From Archegozetes longisetosus (Eukaryota; Arthropoda; Arachnida; Sarcoptiformes; Trhypochthoniidae), in NCBI GenBank assembly GCA_018873245.2, contig JAEMBT020000004.1, forward strand, positions 11,664,418 to 11,728,417: 64,000 nt of DNA. The letters run 5' to 3'. Shown here piece after piece: positions 23,672 through 35,554 of this stretch (its first letter is position 1; each line of letters opens with the position of its first letter). The notes below the pieces were generated by a model. It ran no database searches, had not been told where the DNA came from, and saw only the letters and a program-made list of their open reading frames with translations. The position numbers and the translations under genes are program-made.

Positions 23672-24219
23672 CTAAAGATCCCAATTATAAACTTTTCCTG
23701 GTTTGGGGGCCACCGTTGAACCCGTGGCTTGTGTCTTTTCACCAGAAGTGATTTGTTTGGTGGTATTCACAATCTCAATGGGGGGACAACTCATTCTTCT
23801 TCCGTCTCTATCATAATAATAATTACTACTTGACTTATGGGATGGACCTTCAGGTAAGGCAGGCTTCGGGTATGGCCTATAACGCAATCAGAACATTACT
23901 TATATTCAAATTGATTTCTCGGTTTCCCAAACGATAAGACCAATTAAATTGTTCAATAAAATGATACCTTGGTGACAGGTTTTCCTGATATCTCAACTGT
24001 TCATTCCATCCACGCTTTTAATTAAATAATATTAAACGTTAATTAATTATTTGATTTACAATTGATTTTTGTGTTAAATATCATATCGAAAGTACAGATA
24101 ATTAAATATTGATTTTGTTTTGATCGTTAATTCAATCAAAATACAGTCAGACTTACTCCGCGTAAAAATGCGCGAAACATCTGCAGAACCGGTCCAACAT
24201 CTCTGCGATATCCACTCAT
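23672..24219 (-). CDS. NDUFA7: NADH dehydrogenase 1 alpha subcomplex subunit 7 (NDUFA7, B14.5a)
   Basis: Accessory subunit of mitochondrial complex I. Exons 24157-24219, 23968-24014 and 23672-23876 splice to 104 residues; the human subunit has 113. The first exon encodes MSGYRRDVGPVLQMFRAFLRG, the second RGWNEQLRYQENLSPR, and the third PEGPSHKSSSNYYYDRDGRR followed by MSCPPIEIV. The GPSHK, NYYYDRDGRR and PP blocks are diagnostic of the family. It starts 288 bp from CWF19L2, which runs the other way, so they probably share a promoter. Confidence 0.93.
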
Positions 24220-24507
24220 GTCTCCTAATCACAATTCTCCTAAAACGAGAGTCCTTGTAATTAATAAGTCAATTGGAAAATTAACGAAACAATTGTTTTG
24301 ATCTAGTGAGCGTCCAATCACGACGTCACTAATAAAAATATCTGTGCTATGAATCGATCTTTTATTTGAGCCAACTTTTACTTATGTTGATTGCATGTTA
24401 TTTGTGAACAAACATTTGTTTTTATTTTGTAAACATTTGACCAGATTTTGAATAAATTATTAATAAGTGATTACATATTTGAATTTACAATCAAAATAAT
24501 TAACAAA

Positions 24508-26071
24508 ATGTCAAAACTATCGTCTCGAAAGTCCTCTACGAGTTCTTCAGATTCAGATGAAATCGAATGGAGTGAACGAAAGACAGAAACAAACGATTGG
24601 TTTAATGTTATCGAAAGTAAATGTTCTGAAAACGTGAAAACAAACAGAAAAAGAGATGAAAGAAGAGCTCAAGAGTTAAAAGAAGAAAAGATCAGATTTG
24701 AAAGAGAACTGAATCCATATTTTAAGAACGATGCGAACAAGTCATTTGCACAAAATGACCGAGACTTTGGTCATAAGGATGTGGATAAAAGCAGAAGTGT
24801 TTCGACAGACAGTAATATCAGTAAAAGTAACACTAAAAGTGTTTCGTTGGCTGAGCGAAACTCTATTAACGCAAAGATATTGAAGGCAGAAATGTTAGGT
24901 AATCAACAATTAGTGAATGAACTCAAAGCAAAACTTAAGGAGTTGGAAGACAATCAAAGTAATGATGGGGATAATAATGATGACAATGTTAGGAAACAGT
25001 ATTATTCGGTTGAGAAGAAACAAAGCGAAGAGTCCATGTCCTTGAAGGAAATGTTTTTCAGGGAAAAAAGATCTACAGTTGAGGACGAAAACAGACGATT
25101 TATCGCTTCTTCTTCGAAAACAGTTCGTAATCCAGAGGATGAATACGAAGATTTCAAGCAAAAACAGAAGAAAAGAAAGTCTGATAACAGGAACGATACT
25201 AAGATTCGTTATCACAGGTCTGAAGATGAGGACAATAACAGATGCAAACAATGTTTGGCTAATATCGCAAAACATCTCATTCTATCAAATGGCGAAAACA
25301 CTGTTATATCTCTCACTCCATACGAACCGTTCACTTATGGTTATTGTTCAATATTGAGTAAATCCCACTCTAATGTGTCAGTTGTTTCATCAGATGAGGA
25401 AGTTCTAGCTGAAATCAATCAAAGAAAGAATGAAATTTCAAAACTTTTTGAAAAACAAAATTTAAGCGTTATATTTATGGAAACTTATTTCAAGAGAAAA
25501 AGTTTCTCCAATCGACATCTGACTATCGAGTGCATTCCCATTAAAAGTAAATACGAGAGCGAAGCTAAAATATTCTTCAAAGTAAGAGCTTTACTTTCAA
25601 AATCGTTACACTACTTATTAAATGATTTCCATTTATTTAGAAAGCAATTATGGAATGTGAAGAAGAGTGGGCTATGAATAAGAAAGTTATAGAAATCAAT
25701 GGAAGATGTGTCACTAAAATGGTAACAATGATCACACTTAATAATTTCGTTTTCATATTAGTTAATATACTGAATACAACTTTCAGATACCGAAAGGTTT
25801 ACCATACTTTTGGGTTACTTTTGGATCAAAAAATAATGGTTTTGCTCATGTTATAGAGGATGAAGAGGCGTTTCCTCAAAATTTTGGAAAAGTTAGTTAT
25901 ATTGAAAGTTGATTATCATAATTTCAAATTTTTTATACTTCATAGGAAATCATTGGAGGACTTCTAGACATTGAGCCAAATAAATGGCTTAAACCTAAAT
26001 ATCAGAACTACGACCAACAATACGAAAGAGTCATAAGTATTAAAAATCAATGGAATAAAATGTTTTCATAA
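24508..26071 (+). CDS. CWF19L2: CWF19-like protein 2, splicing and lariat-debranching factor
   Basis: CWF19 proteins associate with late spliceosomes and promote intron lariat turnover. Exons 24508-25581, 25641-25721, 25787-25891 and 25946-26071, all phase 0, give 461 residues. I start at the ATG at 24508 ([10 protein letters not shown]); the open frame reaches further upstream only from a TTG. The N-terminal half is charged and low-complexity with a short helix-forming block ([20 protein letters not shown]). The CwfJ C-terminal domains follow: [20 protein letters not shown], then [37 protein letters not shown] [32 protein letters not shown] and [17 protein letters not shown]. Human CWF19L2 is almost twice as long, the difference being in the low-complexity N-terminus. 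Confidence 0.93.
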
Positions 26072-26501
26072 TTTTGGGTCTACTCATTAAACATTTTTAA
26101 TCTGTTATATTTTGATGTTATCAATAAAATCATAATATCGGATTGACATTTTCTAATATGAACGTAAAAGAAGTTTTCACGATGAGACATCCTGTCACGC
26201 AAATGGTATGCTAATTGATGGCAGAAGCATTGACTCTGATCTCGATCTCATTTCATGATTCAATTTATAACTTACTGTTAGTATAGGATTTGAAAGGAAT
26301 TAAGAGTTTGAAAATCTGTTGACAAAAGTTTAATCAATTGTTAATGACCATTAATGATTGTTGAGAACTGAGTGTGTTCTAGATACTGATACTAGAAAGT
26401 CATCTCTTACACTCAATTGTCGTATTTTAGTCGTAACTAAAATCTTATTTTTAATTTTATTCGAATTTAACGAAATATTGAATGACGGAAGTTGAATGAT
26501 C
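26072..26501. other. Gap downstream of CWF19L2
   Basis: About 430 bp, AT-rich, between CWF19L2 and the left end of an inverted-repeat element. No gene recognised. Confidence 0.4.
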
Positions 26502-27732
26502 AAAGGAGAATGCCCATTTTGGCCTCCCCTGAGGCGCAAGGTGAGACCTATATCATTTGAAAAGTCTCTTCGAGTACTATAAGAATATATAAAGAACGGG
26601 TCAATTGAGACATCCCTGTGACCAGTATGGCCAAAAATTATGTTAATTGGACGTAGTGGTCTTACCCTCTCGACCTATATATCATTGGACTCAGCTCACC
26701 GAGCTGAAAATATTGGTACCATGTTTGACCTTGTAAAGTGACCCTACCATGTGGCCTATTACTTTAAACCCCACCTCAAAGTCATCATATGGGATATCAT
26801 TGGAATCACCTTGTACAAGAATCGTCCGTGGCGGTGTCTGTTCCGTGATGATATAAACTCTGGTTTGACACATTTGAGTAAACATACTATACACATATAT
26901 GTTACATGCGATCTACTCTCGGGGGCGAAGACTAGTATTCGTGAGCCACATGTAACGTCTTTTTAGGGTTTTTGACTTGGGATCGAGTCTATTACGTTGT
27001 TAGCTACTTAACACAGTAAACCCTTGATATTTGAACAATTAATAAAATTAAATAAAAAAATTTTAATTAATCACTGAACATTACACAAAATACAATTATC
27101 ACAAATATTACATTGTATTAATTTACATGTTAGATATTGTGTCGGACACTCATGAGATCTTACAAAAAAAACTTACTAATGTAAAAACTCTTATATATAT
27201 ATATATCAGTCTTTTACAATTATCAAAAGTCTAATGCATTAGGTCATTTATTTTGAGTCAATGGCAAGCCCTAATAGTCTATTTTTATGGATTAGGGAAT
27301 AGTACAGAACTAAGTTTTACACTATTGCGTAAAACTTTTCATTACACATATCATATATATATATTCTTGATCAGAATGATGAGAAGAGTTCATTGATATA
27401 TATTTCATGCATGAAAAGCGATATTGAAAATATCGAATTTTCAAAAAAAGTAAGTTCCTCCAATGCCCTGTAACTCGGTTACGGTTGACTTTTTTTTAAT
27501 TCTTTCACCATTCGACTCAGCACATCTGATTTAGTAGAATTACACTATCCGCACACTGAAATTGCGCAATTTCCAGTTTATACAGTTTTCGCACCCTAGC
27601 GGCTCGGGGGATGCTCCGATTGCAACGTGCCCAGAGACAAAGTGTTAGTACTTGAAGAGACCTATCGAATGATATAGGTTTCACCTTGCACCTCGGGGGG
27701 CCAACTTACATAGGATTTGGGCATTCTCCTTT
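26502..27732. mobile_element. 1.2-kb element with long, imperfect inverted ends
   Basis: The left edge (AAAGGAGAATGCCCA) and the right edge in reverse complement (same word) start inverted arms of about 75-85 bp that share GCAAGGTGAGACCTATATCATT-like sequence (with GAGG before it and GTCTCTTC after it). The right arm has a small insertion after the first 15 bases. The inside is non-coding and more GC-rich than its surroundings, and at about 26680-26720 it contains a word similar, in reverse complement, to the tandem repeats near 63.15 and 63.33 kb. No target duplication was found, so its transposon class is open. Confidence 0.55.
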
Positions 27733-28395
27733 TAACTTATCAATTCTTTGGTAACAAATGCTGTACATTATTGTTGTGAATAAGGCTCACAAACAATACT
27801 TTAAAAGTTTAGACATTTATAAATCAGTTTTAACCTCTGTTCAACTTAAATGTAAGTATCAATTGAGGAATTGATCATAAATGTGATGATGATTACTCCA
27901 CCAACTCTTCTATTGATCACAGCTTATTACTTTGGTACATGTCTTCTATATTAACATAAATTTTTCCTATTGAATCAAATGCAAGTAGAGATAAAGAGAT
28001 TTTTTAAAACAAAATCCAGGTTATCTGTTGGTACAGGAATTGATATTTGCTGATGGTATTACAATTGAAAAAATGGTTTTCTAATAACAACAGGATTAGA
28101 ATTACTGGCCATTCAGAGTATAGTTATCTACGAATTAAAGACCAAATAATCATTTTGTGATTCTCAAAAAAGATCCAATTGAGTAAACATTTTAATAAAG
28201 TCTTTCATTCATACTCCAAATTACTTTTGAATGAACTACTGTTCGAAACGTTGAGAAACTGTGATTTGTTTAAATTTATTGTTATCCAATAGATTTTAGT
28301 TGTTTATTAAGATTTTGTGGACATTCAGAAGTTTACTATTAGATTTTCAAACGATTGTTAAATTGTCAAATTGAATGCAGAACTTATTAATATTT
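27733..28395. other. AT-rich intergenic sequence
   Basis: About 660 bp with no recognised gene or repeat. Confidence 0.4.
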
Positions 28396-28397
28396 GA

Positions 28398-28624
28398 TAA
28401 GTGATTCGTAACTAAAGACTCCAGAATAGGGAACATCCTATTTTTGTCGATGTCGTCAAATCATCGGGAAGAGACGTGATGGCGCCAAATGAGTCCATAA
28501 TTATTGAAATACACATTTTCGACAATTATGAACTCATTAGGCTTCCCGACGTCTATTCCCGATGATTTCATGACATCGAAAAAAACAGGATTTCCCTATT
28601 CTGGAGTCTTTGTTCATAACTTAT
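28398..28624. repeat. 227-bp near-palindromic hairpin with tiny loop
   Basis: A left arm (28398-28509) and a right arm (28515-28624) are inverted copies of each other at roughly 80% identity, joined by a loop of only a few bases around TACACAT. Shared words include AAAGACTCCAGAATAGGGAA and AAATCATCGGGAA. Transcribed from either strand it would form one long stem. A short ORF over the right arm shows no recognised protein. No target duplication is evident, so it could be a fold-back MITE or a hairpin-RNA locus. Confidence 0.7.
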
Positions 28625-28976
28625 ACTACTTGATACAAATAGTTAAGTTTCGATTTTTTGGTTTCAGAAAAATTATCTTTTATAAATTTAACAAATAAAT
28701 GATGAAAATACTTTTACCATCTGAAATTAGAATGCAGGACTATTATAAATGCCTTCGGTGTCATATTGAAAACCAAGGCTTATCTTATAACTTCATACAT
28801 TTTAGTCATCTTCAAAACGTTGGGAATTCTAAGTTAATTATATTACTGGTCATACTATCGCTTAGACTAAAATTTACAAAATTAAAAGCTAGAGCTCACA
28901 TTGTTTATTATTATTAATCAATCGTACGTTAAAACTTGATAAAAACTAAGTGGTGGTTCAGCTATTTAACACGAGA

Positions 28977-28979
<3 letters not shown>

Positions 28980-29052
<73 letters not shown>

Positions 29053-29058
29053 TCACTC
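28980..29058. repeat. (CT)n microsatellite
   Basis: About 66 bases of pure CT dinucleotide, followed by two CACTCTCT interruptions. Confidence 0.98.
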
Positions 29059-30085
29059 AAATAAATGCTAAGGTTCAAACTTTTCAAACGATAAGTGCGT
29101 GTTTGACTCATTTCTAAACAACTCTATACTTTATAGAATAGATATTGAATATTTTGTATTGGATCTTACTCATATACTGTTTATAAAATAAGCCTTGTTG
29201 ATCTTGAAAGTTAGACCAGAGCTACTTGTAGCAGTCACGAATAGATTTTCCCTTAGAATTTGAGTACTAAAACTTTGGCACTTAAGAAAAAAGTGCTTGA
29301 ATTAAGTTTTGAAACTCCTTTAAGGTTTATATGATTCCTAAGAAACTAAATTTTCATTAAAATGATTGCATTTGCTTTGCAATAACTAATCTTACTATTG
29401 GCTTAATCATTTAATATTATCTTTAAACGCAACATTTAATTGAACATTTAATAGCGACCATAAGGATTCAATACCTTAAAATTGATTGAATTAAGCTTAA
29501 TCATGAAAATCAATAAAAATTTTAATGCTTTAATAAATGAACGAAACCAACGAAGCTTTCATGATAAACTCTAATTAAGCTTTAAAGAGCAATGAATGCG
29601 TTGAATGCATGTTGCAATAACTTTTTATAAATTATGAAAAAGTCTATTTTTCTTCTTAATGATTTTGATATAAATGTTTGCATTTCTTGAGAATGATGTG
29701 CACGAAAGCTATATTTGGCAATGAAATTGAGAGAATAATCGTAAAATCGTTAAAATTTCAAAAGTTTGAGAAAGTAAGTCAAGTTCAGGTCTACTGATAG
29801 ACAGAACTCAAGTTTTTGTCCACCGGAGCGAAAGAATTCAATTAGCACTGAATATTGCAAACATTGAATTAAGCTTTAGAGATAAATTTTGGAAATCTGA
29901 ACTCAAAAAAGCATTCGTCATTAAAAGTTGTGTAGAAAATATTTGGTATTTTCTCAAACTTGACATAACTAAAAGAACATTGAGTTTCAAATCAACTCGT
30001 ACTAAGTATAATATATTTTGAATAATTGGTACTTCATTTCTGGAAAAACTATTGTTATATCTTTCGAGATCAAAATATTGAACAA
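29059..30085. other. AT-rich region upstream of the ABCG transporter
   Basis: About 1 kb without a recognised gene. It likely contains the promoter and any 5' non-coding exon of the ABCG gene. Confidence 0.4.
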
Positions 30086-33000
30086 ATGATGTATAACTCG
30101 AATTTGGCACTTATGGCAGAAACAATTGGATCGCCAGATTTGACAGTAAACGATGATTTGCGTTCACACAGTACTTTGCAGCTAAATGTAAATGATTTGA
30201 ATAATATTAATAATTTGAATAATATGGGCGCCAAAACGTATCCAAATGAGGATAAACAGCCAGCACTGTTTGGAGTAGATTCTCAGTCTATCAACGATAG
30301 AACAATCGAGGTTTCGTGGCGTAATCTGGTCTATACGGTCGAGAAAAATGCCTTGTTGAATTCATGTCGAAAAGAGAACAAGAGTAGGACTATACTTAAA
30401 GGTCTTTCAGGATATTTTCGAAGTGGAAATCTGACAGCAATTATGGGCCCATCAGGTTCTGGTAAGTCCACACTTCTTGAATGCGTTTCAGGATTTAGGA
30501 AGAAAGGACTGAGCGGTGATGTTAAAATCACTGGAAGCAGTCGTATCAAAATTGGTTTAATAGCTCAAAACGATCATCTTCTTAATCAACTGACTGTTAG
30601 AGAAGCGCTTCTATTTGCTTCTAAACTTAAGAATTACAAGAGAGATCTAGAAGATGAGGACTTAGACGAAGTTGTTGTTAGTGATGAATATGTTGAGAAT
30701 CAGACAATATCTTCATCTTCTTATCACGACACGCTCGCAAAACATGTTATGAAACAATTGGGACTTGAAGTTTGTGCTGATACCAGAGGTGGCAACTGTT
30801 CGGGTGGGCAACGAAAAAGACTTTCAATAGCGTTGGAGCTCATATCCAAGTAATCATTATAATAATTATTTTATTTAAAAGTTTAGATCAATCAATAAAG
30901 TACACCCTGCCATATGTATAGAAACTGAAGCCGTTTTCGGGTAAAATCGGTAAATAACTTCCGAAGGTAACAATTGTCTGGTTCGAACCTACCCATCTAA
31001 TTGAGAAAAGATGCTTATTATTGTAGTGACTGTTTATTTCTGACAATCACGATATAGTTATTTCAATTCTCAGCTAAGTTTTTGACTTCCAAACTTCTGG
31101 TTGTGTTTCGGGCCCCACAGTGGAAATTTGGCTGTTCGGCAAATAAAATCTATTTAAACCTAATGACAAGGCCCACATAGATATGTCTCATAAGGTTTAG
31201 TCACAATCCCGAAACTTCAGTAATTTCTATACTTATTCTGCACTAGTAACTTGAAAATTAACTATAATTGACTGAATATTCATTTTGAAACAATTTTAAT
31301 ATGATTTATGATTAACTGTACAGAACTACAAATAAGATGAAATTTGACGCAAAAATGTCTTAAGCTAAACAAATAATGGCAGGCCTTCAATTCCATATAT
31401 ATTTGGCAGAGTGTAGTTTATATTATAATAATGCCAGCAATTGATTGACTTTGACTCGCTTATCATTTTATTATTATGTCTGACGCTCAATTAAACAGTC
31501 GCGTCAATATAACTTTTCCAATTCTTGAGCTTAGATATTAGACAAGTCCAGTTTTATAAAGCTTAATCTGAGCGCCAAATCAAATTATGTTTGAATTACT
31601 ATTTCAATATATTAATTGCTAAAATACATTAAAAGGCCTAATATTCTAATACTCGATGAGCCGACGAGTGGACTCGACAGTTCTGCTTGTTATCAGACAG
31701 TGTCCGTTATGCAACAGCTCACTAAACAAATGCAATCAAAGAATCCAATAGCAGTTGTGGCGACTATTCACCAGCCGAGTGCTCGAGTGTTCAATCTTTT
31801 CGATCACGTATATGTCATATCATTTGATGGTCAATGTATATATCAGGGATCGCCACAAAATTTGATACAACAGTTGGCAGTAGTTAGTCTCAATTGTCCG
31901 CAATTCCATAATCCGGCAGATTTTATTGCAGAAGTAGCCTCAGGAGAGTACGGACACGACGGTATCGTAAAGTTGGCGAGTCAGAAAAAACAAGCCGACT
32001 CTTTGATCCCACCGATTACAGGACCCAAAAGCTTGACCTTAGCTCAAATATCTCAAACACATTCATATCCAACGGCATTGCATACCTGGTTATTGTTCTA
32101 TCGATCACTGCTTGTAATTATTCGCGATCCAATGCTAACTTCTTTGCGATTCGCGTCGCATGTGGTAACAGCTGTATTTATCGGCTTACTCTATGGCGAC
32201 GCGATTGGCAAACCAGGAGGATGTCCACCTCAGGTTTCACCACTCAATGATTTGGAACACTTCGCAGAATTCAGAGAGAAATACGAAAAAGAGACGATTA
32301 CTATAACTGAGAATGTTGCCTATGTTTTCTTCACTGTTATGTTTATCATGTTTGGCGCTATGATGCCCACTATTATGACATTCCCCTTAGATATGCAGGT
32401 ATTTCGCAAAGAAAGAACTAATGGATGGTACAGCTGTGCCACTTACTACTTGGCTAAAACGTTTGCTGATATGCCATTCCAGGTATACATCTATTGAATG
32501 ACACATTGAGTGACACAAGGAAAAAGTAGTAAAGCCCTTTTTAATCTGGATCAACAGATATGAACCTATAATTGTTTGCTTGTGTCACAATCAAACTGTT
32601 TTCTAATTCAAATTATAAACTACTTAATAGGTTTTGTTTAGTTCTAATATTTAATACTGTATTTCAGTTCATATTTCCGGCAGCATTCACGGGCATAAGC
32701 TATTACATGACTGGGCAGGATGATTCTGTTTACAGGTTTCTAGGATTTACCGGTATCTCCATTGCAATAGCACTCATAGCTCAAAGTCAAGGTCTGTTAA
32801 TTGGTGCCATTTTCATGGAGGATGCGAGCGCTGCTGTCTTCTTAGGCCCGATAACATGCATTCCTTTGATGCTTTTCGCAGGATTTTTTGTTAGAATATC
32901 AACTATTCCTTCATATTTCAAACCTATGACTTATATCTCTTATTTGCGCTATTCGTTTGAAGCCTATATCGCTGTACTCTATGGCTATGACAGATGTGAA

Positions 33001-33315
33001 TTAGATCCTAACTTGGCCAATCAGACCAACAGTAAACCCGAATGGTTAAACTATTTGACACAAGTACTTGCGCCACAAAAAGAGGGCACTGATGGAGAAT
33101 CAAATTCGGAGAATTTCATACAAACCTTATTGGATAACTTGAGTGGTCAGTTTGGGTCTAACACTGAGGGAGAATATCAGTCAATGATTATGTCACAGTT
33201 TGAAGTTGATGACGAAAGTCTGATCTGGAATTGTATCATTTTGGCCGTGTTTTTCGTTGTTCTACGTGTTTTTACTTATTTGATTCTTTTGTGGAAAGTT
33301 AATAGAAGAGATTGA
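30086..33315 (+). CDS. ABCG-family half transporter (ABCG1/ABCG4-like)
   Basis: ATP-driven membrane half transporter; ABCG1/4 relatives export sterols and lipids as dimers. Exons 30086-30849, 31636-32482 and 32668-33315 splice to 752 residues. The ATPase domain comes first: Walker A GPSGSGKST, AQNDHLLNQLTVREAL, signature CSGGQRKRLSIALEL, and across the intron Walker B NILILDEPTSGLDSSA and TIHQPSARVF. The membrane domain has RDPMLTSLRFASHVVTAVFI, TENVAYVFFTVMFIMFG, FRKERTNGWYS, AKTFADMPFQ, AQSQGLLIGAIFMED and LRYSFEAYIAVLYGYDRCEL. I start at ATG 30086 (the open frame starts upstream from a TTG); ATGs at 30089 and later are possible. About 75 residues longer than human ABCG1, mainly an Asn/Asp-rich N-terminus. 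The first intron carries a MITE-like insert. Confidence 0.93.
30903..31413. mobile_element. Possible Tc1-like MITE in ABCG intron 1, 511 bp
   Basis: The ends are inverted: CACCCTGCCATATGTATAGA left and CACTCTGCCAAATATATATG (reverse complement) right, continuing with GAA.TGAAG, over about 28 bp. TA sits directly outside both ends (30901-30902 and 31414-31415). It is non-coding. The TIRs differ at several bases, so it is old. Confidence 0.5.
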
Positions 33316-33466
33316 ATTAAATACCTAGTTTAATTGTTAAAAATAGAATAATTGATTCTAATTTATTAATCTTTAAACTTGTGAAAATCATTTAAAATTT
33401 AGTTTTTAAATGTTGTTAACAATATATAGAATAGAAAACGAATAAAACTATGAAATAGCCTAAAAA

Positions 33467-35189
33467 TTAATTTTTCCATTTAATAGTTGTTGCTCTCAAA
33501 GCATTCTGTATATACGAATATTCTTTTGATTTCATATCCAATTTAGATCCAAGTTCTTCTAATTTCTTGCGATCTTTTGTTTTAATCAATGTCTTTAACG
33601 GAAATTCAAAGCATTAGAAGTGTATCTAAAAGACTAGAAGTTTCACTAAACTCACATCAATTGCAACTTTAGTCAATTTTAGATCTTTTGCTAAGTTGTA
33701 CTTGATTTCATTGTCATCGATTAGCTCTAGATACCTTTCGAGCAATTCTTGTGGAGCCTCATTCTTCTTAAGTACTAATACTACTTTATCGAACGGAATG
33801 CATGATTTCATCTTTTTATTTCCTAACCATGACTTTAAACAAATTTAAGTTTCAGTTTAATAAACATTAAAATATTGTGATCACAATAAGTTCTGAACTA
33901 ACCTTATATTCAAAAAGTGCATCAATTTCTTGCCACCGGTTGCACTTAGCTAATGCCGACAGTGCTGTCCAAACAAATTGTTTTTGACTTAATTGAAATG
34001 TTTTAGAAATCCATTTCGGACTCGCGAAATGATTTTCAGGTAATGAAGAGTGATATAAAAAACAATAATATAGTGTTGTAATAACAGGTAAATTAATGAG
34101 TGGAGATCTAGGAATTTGTTGGAATATAGGATTGAGTCCTTCTTTCACTTGTCTCAAGTCATCCATTTCTATCGGTAGCTGTTGCTCAAGTAGTGATATT
34201 TGTTCTGATATGAAACTACTCCAAAACGTAATATTGCTGCCACCAGTAGTGAAATGACTTTGAAGACAACTTTTCAAACTTTTGATTTTAGTATCAGTAT
34301 TTTTACTACTGACTGCTTGCATATATGACATCATCGCTGCGTCCTCGTGCCTTCCAAGCATTGATAATATATCTATTAATTCATTGATTTGCTCCATTTC
34401 TTTCAAGTAATAAATATAATGATCTGCAGCTAAGGGTCTTTTTATTAGCTCATCGTTAAAAATCTTAGGTTTTAGTGTTCTTTGAAGAAAGAGTACGACA
34501 GAAGTGATAGTATTTCCGTCATTACTATCAATTGCATTGTCGAGTAAACTAAGTTTTTCTTCTTTTCCTTTATAAACGTTCAAATAAACGTCAATTCCTT
34601 TAACCATACGGTCGATCGCTTCTTTTGGACTTATTTTAGTTGAGGCTGTGTTTGGCAAAACACTTTTTTCTTCGTGTTGTAAAAAACTCAAGCAGTTTTG
34701 TATTTGCTTTTCAGCTAAATTGTCGGATAGTTTCAAATCTGAAAATATTTGGGTCTATATTTAAATCTTAAAAATAATTTCTCAAAAGATAGCAAAACAG
34801 ATTATTAAAATTAGTTAAGAAAGTTTCAAAAGTAAACAGTTGTGACAATACCTGAACTTTTATTGTAAGAAACGATAATCCGCTGGTTTTCACTAGTATT
34901 TGACTCAGGTACCGATTGTTTTGAATTATTTGAGTCATTTATGAGTATGTTAACGCTTTCCTGGATTATAAATGAAATAATCTGATTGTTATGACAGACT
35001 CATTATAAGTTAAGCTTTCAAATAACCTCGTCGTCAAAATTAAAAACACTTGATTTGCTTTCAAGCCAATATCGGTCGTCGTCTTCGATCCTAAAGACCA
35101 AGTTTCATAATTAGATATAGAATTAACGGAAAAACTACAATCGACAAATATTCATATTAAACATACCATTGATTTGACTTTTGTGCCAT
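33467..35189 (-). CDS. VIPAS39: VIPAS39 (VIPAR/SPE-39), VPS33B partner in vesicle traffic
   Basis: Partner of VPS33B in sorting to endosomes and lysosome-related organelles. Six exons, 35167-35189, 35027-35090, 34852-34960, 33903-34738, 33656-33832 and 33467-33592, keep phase and give 444 residues. The start (MAQKSNQWIEDDDRYWLES, then FNFDDE) matches the family's acidic FTFDDE motif. The alpha-solenoid part has DGNTITSVVLFLQRTL, LLEQQLPIEMDD, PVITTLYYCFLYH and QFVWTALSALAKCNRW; the last exons give SWLGNKKMKSCIPF, DKVVLVLKKNEAPQELL and the invariant C-terminal IKWKN. Head to head with TRMT2A across about 365 bp. Confidence 0.93.
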
Positions 35190-35554
35190 ATTTTCATTAA
35201 TACCATATCAACATTTCTATAACAGGTTATATTTTTATAATACTATTCGTTCAATGGAATCATATTATGCATCCATTTCCATAATTAAATCAATTATTGC
35301 ATTAATAACAAAAATAAACAAAATTGAATTATAAAATACAATTAACTGATATTCTGACTTTAGGTTAATACAACGCCTCCTTTACTGGCATTTTAAACGA
35401 AAAGCATTGGAGCGCATAGAAGTATGACTCCTTCTAGGCGTGTCTTATATTACAACATGTTTTAACTCATTGTAAACCGAAACATGTGATTTGTTCGCAA
35501 CTTTTTGATTTTGTGTAAGTCGAAGCATAAATTTAATTAAATAAACTAAAAATA
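35190..35554. promoter_or_regulatory. Divergent promoter region VIPAS39/TRMT2A
   Basis: About 365 bp separate two start codons pointing away from each other, so both promoters must be within it or overlap the first exons. Inferred from gene arrangement; no core promoter motif was confidently identified. Confidence 0.45.

Noticed and set aside
28504..28917. Two short plus ORFs after the hairpin
   Set aside because: The first is made by the hairpin arm; the second shows no recognised features.
30988..31000. tRNA-like B box (GGTTCGAACC) hinting at a tRNA gene or SINE
   Set aside because: No A box or cloverleaf could be built around it; it lies inside a MITE-like insert.
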